From the NCBI RefSeq assembly GCF_001557535.2, contig NZ_CP014308.1:434001-498000 (forward strand): 64,000 nucleotides of DNA. Reading direction: 5' to 3'. Below, in pieces: positions 56,938-64,000 of the stretch. Both the position numbers and the translations under genes were made by a program. How positions within the stretch are numbered: the stretch's first letter is position 1; every line of letters starts with the position of its first letter. The stretch comes from Burkholderia sp. PAMC 26561 (GTDB lineage: Bacteria; Pseudomonadota; Gammaproteobacteria; Burkholderiales; Burkholderiaceae). The notes under the pieces are model-generated. The model was not told where the DNA came from. It did not search any database and saw only the letters and a program-made list of their open reading frames with translations.

Positions 56938-57323
56938 GTTGCCGCCCTGCGTTCGATCAACAAAAATTGTGTCTCTGCTCGGGAAGACTTCATCAGTCTC
57001 AACCGCACCGGCGTGGGTTTCATGCGTAAAGTAAGGATATAAGGCACGATCTCGTCAAGCTCCGACTCGTCCAGGAATCGTTGAGCGATCATAAAATTAT
57101 TCATGCATATGGCCACTTCGTCGAACACATGTTTGCCGATTACGTGAGCAGCCCTAAGACCCGAACCAATCGATTCGACAGCGTTGTAACGACAAACAAG
57201 GTAATCCGAACCAAAACCAATCACCCCAAAACTAAAGTTGTCGGACTCCCGCTCACCTGCGAGCACTAGGTCTGCGAACGAAACCGTATCGAACTGGTCG
57301 CTAACTGCGTTTTCCATGGTCAT
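56934..57323 (-). CDS. Photoactive-yellow-protein-like PAS protein
   Basis: The 129-residue protein aligns along its whole length with photoactive yellow protein (PYP). It has FSFGVIGF, CRYNAVES, HVIGKHVFDEVAICMNN and MKPTPVRLRLMKSS, against PYP FAFGAI, QYNAAEG, VIGKNFFKDVAPCTD and MTPTKVKVHMKKA. Key residues match at a constant offset of four: Y46 (Y42), E50 (E46) and C73 (C69, which holds the p-coumaroyl chromophore). S54 replaces T50 and L56 replaces R52. It overlaps the following diguanylate cyclase gene by four bases, which suggests light or redox control of c-di-GMP. No tyrosine ammonia-lyase or coumaroyl-CoA ligase gene is in the window. Confidence 0.68.
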   Translation of the reverse strand: MTMENAVSDQFDTVSFADLVLAGERESDNFSFGVIGFGSDYLVCRYNAVESIGSGLRAAHVIGKHVFDEVAICMNNFMIAQRFLDESELDEIVPYILTLRMKPTPVRLRLMKSSRAETQFLLIERRAAT

Positions 57324-57713
57324 TTACCGTATCCTGTTCCAACGCGAAACAACGTTTCATTTAGCTCTTACGGCAGCCGGAGTCTAAAAATTTAGCGCTG
57401 CAAACAGCGGCCCGAATGTAGCCCTCCCTGTTGCTGACGTACTGAGATGTCAACAAACTCTCCCCCGGCGGCCGACTACCCCAGCATAAGCCATTAGAAA
57501 TAAAGCTGTCGAAAAAATGAGCCCGCGGCTGTATTAAGATGGTCGTTTATCGGCGAATTAAGCCCTATTAAAGGAATGACGCTTGATTTTTACGTTGTCA
57601 CGAATCGATTCTTCTCTGCCCAACTCGGCTTTATGAACACCTCGCCAAAGACACGCCTCGGCATCAAGCGAACGATGATCTCAGATGCAGAGCCACTTCA
57701 TAGATACCGTACC
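57324..57713. other. Intergenic stretch upstream of the PYP-like gene
   Basis: No gene. It must hold the promoter of the PYP-like/GGDEF pair (minus strand) and the end of the EAL transcript. I could not pick a clear promoter or terminator. Confidence 0.4.
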
Positions 57714-58508
57714 TTACGTTTGAAATGATTCGCCGCTGAGTACGGGGATAGACTTGAATGCGGGTTTGGCGAAGAAATATCCCTGCATTAGGGTTACCCC
57801 GTGTGCCGCGAAAAAGTCGCGCTCTTCCCGGGTTTCAATGCCTTCCGCGATCACCCTCACCCCCAAATCACGACAGATTGCCAAGACGCCCCGCACGATG
57901 TGCTGCCGAATCGAATCGGAATCGATGCCTCGAACCAACTCCATATCAAGCTTGATCAAGTCGGGTTGAAAATCTACCAGAAGCGTGAGCCCTGAATATC
58001 CCGCGCCGAAGTCATCAATGGCTGTCTGAAATCCAAACCGCTTATAAGCCTTAAAGATGTTCACAAGATGCGGCCGACTAATCACGTTTTCACCCTCAAC
58101 TGTCTCAAAGATAATTCGATCAATCGGGAACCCATATTTTTCGGCCGCCTCGAACGTGCTTCTGATGCAGGCTTCAGGACGATAGACAGCGTTCGGCATG
58201 AAATTGATCGATAGGAACGACTCCATGTTAAGGTCCACCGCCTGCGCAATGGCTGTCGTACGACACAATTGGTCGAATTGGTAGCGATTACTTTCGTCAA
58301 TCTGCGACAACACTGAATGGGCAGATTCGCCATTTGGACCACGGACCAATGCTTCACACGCGAAGTTCGCTGCCGACGCGGTGTCGACGATAGGTTGAAA
58401 CGCAAACGCAAGAGATATCGGCGCGACAACGTCCGACTTGCATCCTGAACAGCCCGACTTTTCATTCGCAATGGCTGCAAAATAGGTCTGGCCAGAAGAC
58501 ATAGACAT
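57714..58508 (-). CDS. EAL-domain c-di-GMP phosphodiesterase
   Basis: The 264-residue protein is almost wholly an EAL domain. Catalytic motifs are intact: CEALVRG (E52), SINFMPN, IFETVEG, AIDDFGAGYSGL, LIKLD, AEGIET and LMQGYFFAKP. It should hydrolyse c-di-GMP. The first 30 residues hold CSGC (C20, C23), a possible redox or metal-binding pair. AAGGG lies before the ATG. It stands alone between the PYP-like/GGDEF pair and the HD-GYP relic, all on one strand. Confidence 0.88.
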   Translation of the reverse strand: MSMSSGQTYFAAIANEKSGCSGCKSDVVAPISLAFAFQPIVDTASAANFACEALVRGPNGESAHSVLSQIDESNRYQFDQLCRTTAIAQAVDLNMESFLSINFMPNAVYRPEACIRSTFEAAEKYGFPIDRIIFETVEGENVISRPHLVNIFKAYKRFGFQTAIDDFGAGYSGLTLLVDFQPDLIKLDMELVRGIDSDSIRQHIVRGVLAICRDLGVRVIAEGIETREERDFFAAHGVTLMQGYFFAKPAFKSIPVLSGESFQT

Positions 58509-58926
58509 GGTGAACCCTTAATGAGGAAAGACTGATCGGCAACCCACCGTAATAGAGACGCCAGGTAACACATTTAACGACAGAACAGCACCAAGCTTTA
58601 GACTTTAAGCGGTCCTAATCCCATTGGTTTCCGCTCTAAGCTCCGAACCGGCGGCATCGATCGGACTGTTGTCACGCCAAGACAGCATTGACGGCAAAGC
58701 AACCTGCTCTTAGCAAGCGGCGAGCCGAAAATATCCAGCAGGTTTTTTGGTCCGGTTCACTCGCGTCCATATACAGCAACTCGATCGACAAAGCGGAGCG
58801 CGCTTACCGTGTGGGTCGTACTCTTTTGCGACGACGTCGCTAAACAAGTGTGTGCCTGTGCGCTGGCCAACAAGTTTGTGCGAACTACATGGACCTGGCG
58901 ATCACGAAGGATCCGTCACAACCTTT
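58509..58926. other. Intergenic stretch
   Basis: No convincing gene; small frames on both strands have no family resemblance. It lies between the end of the HD-GYP relic and the EAL gene. Confidence 0.35.
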
Positions 58927-60110
58927 TCACAATACAAAATGGTTCAGCCACGGATCGGTCAGATGAGGGAAATTCCACGCCTTCGGGTCTTCTGCTCGGA
59001 CAATCCGGTCCAAACCCTGCGCTTTCTCCAGGTTTGAAACTTGAGGGATAACAGACTGGTTAGATTTGATGGAAAAGAACTTCTTCACAACGGGAGCTGA
59101 GATCGCGCCCCGGTTTTGATCCAACACGACAGCGAGATGCCCGGAATCGAGGCGCACCAACGTGCCCACGGGATAGATGCCAATACATTTTGACGAAAGC
59201 GGTAAAAACCGTTATATCGAAATGTGCTTCTCAGGATGCCATGCTTTGCAGTGCTTCTGCTGGTTGCCATGTGGGCGAGCAATGGAATGTCATCGCCCCT
59301 GAGCTTATGCGGATAACCACTGCCATCGAACTTTTCATGGTGGTGCAAAGCCACTTGCAGCACACTGGCGCTCACATTCGCGCACTGCAATAACCTCCGG
59401 CCGTCTTCCGGGTGCGTCTTAGCGATCTCAAGCTCTTCAGCGGTCACCTTTCCAGCCTTGTTGAGCACGTTGAGTCTCATCAGCGACTTGCCAATGTCGT
59501 GCATCAGGCCGGCTGCCCCCGCCTCGCGGATAGTTTGCTCATCAAGTTCAAGCTTGCATGCCAAGCCGTCATCAACGCGCAGACTGCGACCGAATGCATA
59601 TAAGTATAGGTCATGCTGCTTGAGCTGCGCGACGCTTGTGAGCGCATGCGGATTGCGAATGACCGAAGCGCTGATCGCTTCAACCAAGGGCATTATCACC
59701 GTAGTCAACACCGCCTTGCCCATGCGAGTCTGTCGAAAGACCAACTTCATTTGGGCGCTAGCCGAGACGAACAGACGCTTTGCATGTTCGATTTCACCCG
59801 CGACCGACTTCCAAGGCGCAAGCGCTCGAGTAATACCAAGTGCAGCAGCAGGAGCCGACTCACCCGGTTGTTCCGTGCCTAAATCTGGTCCGGGGGACAA
59901 ACGACCAGTGACGCTTGTCAGCGTATCGTCATCCAACCCTTTGTCCGTATCGATCACGACCGACTTGATGCCGCTCGCGACGATTTTTCTGATGTCGTCA
60001 TCGCGCAGCAGGAAGCATCGTTTCCAGAACGGGTGACCAAGCCAGCTACCATCCAGCGCTTGCATAAACATTCCGGCGCGCAGAGACGACACAGAGATTT
60101 TTTTGAGCAT
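58927..60110 (-). pseudogene. HD-GYP phosphodiesterase, decayed
   Basis: From ATG 60110 it has a DUF3391-like N-terminus (LKKISVSSLRAGMFMQALDG), the HD motif (LMHDIGKSLM), HPEDGRRLL and the GYP motif (HHHEKFDGSGYPHKL). After IPLLAHM about 20 residues containing the usual D-x-x-D/YDA motif are missing. PAEALQSMAS then follows in another frame, with TGA in place of an expected Trp. A further shift leads to CIGIYPVGTLVRLDSG and the normal C-terminus ending near 58927. Deletion, nonsense and shift make it non-functional. Confidence 0.82.
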
Positions 60111-60229
60111 GGAGGCGCGCTTGCGGCCGTTGATGCAGCGTTGTTAAGCCGGGATTGACTGCGTCGTCTGTATCCCTTCGGCTGTCGCGAAGATGTTTGG
60201 GGACGCTTCGTCCCCAAACGAATTCAGAC

Positions 60230-60742
60230 CTATAGGTTCAATGCAATTCCATCGCGGGCAAGCCAACCTCCGCGGAGGATATCAAGTTCGATATCGACGA
60301 GAATGAGCATCCTTTCATGACCGTCGCCGGGTGCCGAACCTATACTCGTGATGAAGCCAACTTTGGCTGCGGCGCTGAGTTCTGGAACGGGGCGGATCTG
60401 GGCTCGATCCAGCGCCAGTACGTCGCTGACCGAATCCAACAACAACGCTAACGACACGCTACCAGCATTCACAACAATGACGACGGTAAGTTCGTCATAT
60501 CTCACTCACTTGAGATTAAATTTGATCCACAGATCCTGGATCGGGGTAATAACGCCTCGTAGATTGATCACCCATTTAATGAAAGCAGGGGCGTTTGCGA
60601 TGCTGGTCGGGGGGGCATACGAGCGAATCTTCTGAACGCGCAGGATCTTGATACCGTACTCCCCGGCCCCTACTAGGTTAAAAATCAGAAACTCTCCGCC
60701 CGCGCGCGGCGAAAACAGGACTTCGCACATGCACCAATTCAT
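60230..60742 (-). pseudogene. CheW coupling protein with in-frame stop
   Basis: The two halves are in one frame: [28 protein letters not shown] and [20 protein letters not shown], then KFNLK, TGA (60506-60508), VRYDELTVVIVVNAGSVSLA and LVDIELDIL. CheW links chemoreceptors to CheA. The stop falls where NLPxVxYDxxT is expected. It follows the chemoreceptor gene by seven bases, so the two formed one operon. With the stop, only a third of the fold would be missing its partner surface, and function is doubtful. Confidence 0.82.
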
Positions 60743-60748
60743 TCGGTG

Positions 60749-62457
60749 TTAGAAAGCTTGCCAATTTGCGTCGGCTTTGCCAACCAATGGCTGTGCCAGG
60801 ATCTTCTTTCCCGAAGTGAGGCCGTTTTTCGATGACTTAGGACGGCGAACCTGTATGCTTTCATTCGCCATCTCCAGTACTGGCTCTCCGAGCGATTGAT
60901 GCAGCCTGAAGGTGGAAACCAACTCTTTTAGCGTCGAGGACTGCGCAGCCATCGATTGAGCCGCCGCAGACGCTTCTTCCACGAGTGCGGCGTTTTGCTG
61001 AGTGACTTCGTCCATTTGCATCACGGCCTGGTTGACTTGTTCAATACCTGTGTGTTGTTCGCTTGATGCCGCAGTAATCTCACCCATGAGGTCCGTCACG
61101 CGCTTGACCGAGACGACGACTTCATTGATTGTGGTGGCCGCTTCATCGACAAGAGCTGACCCAAATTTGACGCGTTCGACCGACTGCCCAATAAGGTCTT
61201 TAATTTCTTTTGCAGCCGAAGCGCTTCGTTGTGCGAGCGTACGAACTTCACCTGCTACGACAGCAAAGCCCCGGCCTTGTTCTCCGGCTCTTGCGGCTTC
61301 GACTGCTGCGTTTAACGCAAGAATATTCGTTTGGAAGGCAATGCCCTCAATGACTGCGATGATCTCGGCGACCTTCTCGGAACTGGTCGTAATTTCGCGC
61401 ATCGTGTGAACCACTCGACCTACAACCTCTCCGCCGCGCGTGGCGACATCCGAAGCGCTCAGTGCAAGCCGGTTTCCCTGGGCGGCATTTTCGGCGTTTT
61501 GCTTAACGGTAGCCGTCAGCTCTTCCATGCTCGCCGCAGTTTCCTCAAGCGAGGCAGCTTGTTCTTCGGTACGCTGGCTGAGATCGATGTTGCCTGCTGC
61601 AATCTCGGCCGACCCGGTCGCAACGCTTTCGCTACTGCTTCGCACCCGGCCCACAACCTCTGCGAGGCCGTCATTCATCTCACGAAGCGCGACAAGCAAT
61701 TGACTCGTTTCGTCTTTTCCAGTGGCGGTAATTTGGGTCGTTAAATCACCTTTTGCAATGGCCTGTGCAATCAGTACTGCCTGTCGAATAGGCGAAACAA
61801 TAGACCGTGTGATAAGAAAGGCGATAGTTGTGCCGAGCAGCAATGCACTGACGCAGATACCCAACAGCAGATTTCTCCTGACTGTTGTAGTCATCCGTTG
61901 ATTCTTCAATTTTTTGTGCTGTCCGAGTACGTGCGTAATCTTGATAATCCTCCGTGGCTTTCACCAGCGCCACAAGAAGGGGGCGGCACTCATTGTTCAT
62001 TTTGATGATTGCTTCGTCATGCTTGTGGTCAAGGGCAAGTCTCACGATGTCTCGCGCCACGGGACCAATATGCGCTTTTAACATGATCAATCGCTGCGGC
62101 GAGAGTCCGCACTTTTTAGGGAACATCGGGATTTGTTGCGACCAGTTCGTCGAATTTTTGCAAGCGAGATTTCACGTCCTCGTCGGCCTTCATAACCGCA
62201 GCCTTTTCTACTTCTAGGTCTGCGTCCCCGGTCACGAGTACCAGATTGCGAGCCGCTATAGTTCGGCGATCAATGGCTGTTCGAACGCTTTCAGCCATTT
62301 TAACCCGAGCTTCAAAGCCATTGACATAGCTTGAAAATCGGTCATCAGCGCTGCTTAACGATTTCAACGAGATCCCGGAGACAATCATGACCAGCAGCGT
62401 CAGGATACCGAATGCCCACGCAAGTTTCGCGCGAACCGTAAAGTTGTGGAGAGTCAT
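60749..62457 (-). pseudogene. Methyl-accepting chemotaxis protein, two frameshifts
   Basis: Order: TM1 (WAFGILTLLVMIVSGISL), periplasmic four-helix bundle (AIDRRTIAARNLVLVTGDAD), TM2 ([20 protein letters not shown]), HAMP, and the signalling domain with [20 protein letters not shown] and [16 protein letters not shown]. One extra C near 62119 and one extra A in an A6 run near 61908 split it into three frames. Removing them restores DVPKKCGLSPQRLIMLKAHI and [16 protein letters not shown]. Sequence error or recent decay are both possible. No CheB/CheR-tethering pentapeptide is evident at the C-terminus. Confidence 0.83.
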
Positions 62458-62887
62458 TTGTATTTGTTTCCGTTGTCACAACGTTTGGTGACTCGTGGTT
62501 GGGATTCAACACTGCTCGATTTAGCCGAGAGTCGCTACGCTTGCGCACTAAGTTGTTTAACGGCCAGATAAAACGTTACTTAAATAAATTTTATAAATTA
62601 ACTTTGTACAAATAGCGACCTATAGGGGCGATTGGAATTCGGCCTTATTAGCACGGCGTGTGTGATCTCAAATTTGGAAGAAAATGCACTTCAATTGCGC
62701 GAAAACCGTCATATTCGTATCCGAATTATAATTACTGGATAAAAATTAAACAGCGCAATAGAACGCTACCTTAATTGCTCCGTTCGTTGATCTGGATCAA
62801 TTATCGTTAATCCGCAGTCAGTTCCCGACCACCGTTTTTTATGAAGTTTCATTCAGCAACGGGTAGGAACCGGGGTGCAGCCATGTA
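62458..62887. other. A+T-rich intergenic stretch
   Basis: No gene. It is markedly A+T-rich (runs such as TAAATAAATTTTATAAATTA at about 62580) and should hold the promoter of the chemoreceptor/CheW operon. I see no convincing sigma-28 or sigma-70 match. Confidence 0.45.
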
Positions 62888-64000
62888 TTAACACGTCCCA
62901 ATCCAAGTTTGCTTTTGCAGGAGAGCCCCGAACGTATCGGCGTCGACTGGTCGCGAAAACCAGTAGCCCTGCAGCTCGTCGCAGCCGTAGCGCAGCAGTT
63001 GGTCGCGCTGCTCGGCGGTCTCGACTCCCTCAGCGACGACCAATAAATCCAGTTTGTGGGCCATCGCGACAATTGCCTCGACGATAACGTGGCTGCTCGA
63101 TTGTGAGCCGAGCGCGCAAACGAACGCACGGTCTAGCTTGATGCGACGCACAGGGAATTGGCACAGGTACGCCAGGTTGGAGTAGCCGGTGCCGAAGTCG
63201 TCGATCGCAATGCTGATGCCAAGCGCTTTGAAGCTAGCGAGGATGCGAATGCTCTCTTCCGGGTTCTTCATCGACAGACTCTCCGTGATCTCCAGTTCCA
63301 GCTGCTCGGCGGCGATCCCGTGCTCGGCGAGCACCTGCGCAACGACCGATTCCAGCGCGGGATTATGGAACTGGCGCGCCGATACGTTGATAGCCATGCG
63401 CAGAGCCGGCAATCCGCTGCGCTGCCACGCAGCCGCCTGGGCGCAAGCCGTGCGCAGCACCCATTCGCCGATCTGCTCGATCCGCCCCAACTCTTCTGCA
63501 ATCGGGATGAATTCCATCGGAGGCACCAATCCGCGCGTGGGATGCTGCCAGCGCACCAACGCCTCTACGCCTCTACGCCGACAATGCGCCCACTGGCGAT
63601 CTCGATCTGCGGCTGGTAGTGCAACAGGAACTCGCCGCGGTGTAGTGCCTGCTTTAACTGAGTTTCGACATCCAGTCGCTCGCCGGCGTGCGAGGTCAGC
63701 TCAGGCGTGTAGCGCCGCACTCGGTTTCCACCGTCTTCTTTGGCGCCGTACATCGCGGCGTCGGCACGCTTAAGCAAGGTCGTCGCATCCTCCCCGTCCT
63801 GCGGATAGACGCTGTAGCCCAGACTGCATGTGACGGACACCTCGTGGTCAGCGACTCGCACCGGCTTGGCGACAACTCGTGAGAGACGGATGGTCAAGTC
63901 TGCGAGCGCGTTGGCAGACATGGGAGTGCGCAGCAACAGGACAAATTCGTCGCCACCAAGGCGAGCGAACGTGTCGCCTGAGCGCACCAAGCGGCGGATC
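62888..64000 (-). pseudogene. GGDEF-EAL protein, 5' end beyond window, frameshifted at EAL motif
   Basis: The visible part starts in the GGDEF domain (TFARLGGDEFVLLLRTPMSA). It continues to FLLHYQPQIEIASGRIVGVE, then A and a stop caused by a tandem copy of an 8-bp unit (63561-63568 and 63569-63576). Removing one copy restores EALVRWQHPTRGLVPP and joins the EAL domain to 62888: INVSARQF, ELEITES, AIDDFGTGYSNLAYL, IKLDRAF, AEGVET and LQGYWFSRP. All phosphodiesterase motifs would be present. The N-terminal sensory part lies outside the window. Confidence 0.82.

Noticed and set aside
60230..60742. TGA in the cheW frame as a recoded (selenocysteine) codon
   Set aside because: The position normally holds a proline/acidic pair, no SECIS-like structure is visible, and neighbouring genes also carry disabling lesions.

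Overview
The window reads as accessory DNA from a Burkholderiaceae bacterium, most likely Paraburkholderia, Caballeronia or Burkholderia. The evidence is the OmpC-type Burkholderia porins, the GcvA-like LysR regulator, the mix of IS families, and many catabolic genes with high G+C. It could be a megaplasmid, a second replicon or a genomic island. No rRNA, tRNA, CRISPR array or replication initiator gene was seen.

Layout. (1) 0-5.5 kb is an IS scrapyard: an IS66 remnant cut by an intact IS30 element, a lone isochorismatase-like hydrolase, then an ISL3 fragment, a decayed IS30 and a truncated IS3, fused head to tail. (2) 5.5-16.5 kb is a tricarboxylate-type catabolic cluster: 2-hydroxycarboxylate transporter, MFS transporter, porin, aconitase AcnA, LigI-like amidohydrolase, GntR regulator, and divergently a PrpF-family isomerase and a solute-binding protein. 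(3) 16.9-19.9 kb is a dehalogenation module: a LinB-like haloalkane dehalogenase, its probable TetR repressor with a palindromic operator, a second Asp-nucleophile alpha/beta hydrolase and a DUF1330 protein. (4) 20.4-25.4 kb holds two IS110 relics, one split by IS256 and one by an IS50-like IS4 element, with readable target duplications. (5) 26.2-36 kb is an eight-gene minus-strand aromatic operon (flavin monooxygenase and its reductase, two Tat-exported decarboxylase-like amidohydrolases, FAH hydrolase, extradiol dioxygenase, lipoprotein amidohydrolase, porin) with a divergent TetR gene. (6) 36.6-40.9 kb has a cupin, an extradiol dioxygenase remnant, a ruined amine oxidase and a LuxR regulator.

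(7) 40.97-45.5 kb holds a candidate small RNA, an integrase remnant, and two ~350-bp tandem units carrying twelve copies of a 14-bp motif (one unit split by IS630), followed by a complete 575-residue tyrosine recombinase. (8) 45.6-52.9 kb carries MOSC, aminotransferase V/RidA/LysR, a UvrD-like helicase coupled to ChrA, and an HTH gene. (9) 52.9-55.5 kb holds fused IS110/IS66 and histidine-kinase/IS6 remnants. (10) 55.6-64 kb is a minus-strand signalling array: a photoactive-yellow-protein-like gene overlapping a PAS-GGDEF gene, an EAL protein, a broken HD-GYP, a broken CheW, a frameshifted chemoreceptor and a GGDEF-EAL gene that runs off the window.

Two kinds of lesion occur. From about 5 to 52 kb, otherwise intact genes are broken by loss of a single G within or beside a G run on the coding strand, which looks like sequencing error. 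From 55 to 64 kb, and in the amine oxidase, there are nonsense codons, a deletion and small duplications, which look like genuine decay. The most novel signals are the photoreceptor-like/diguanylate cyclase pair and the integrase-associated repeat array.
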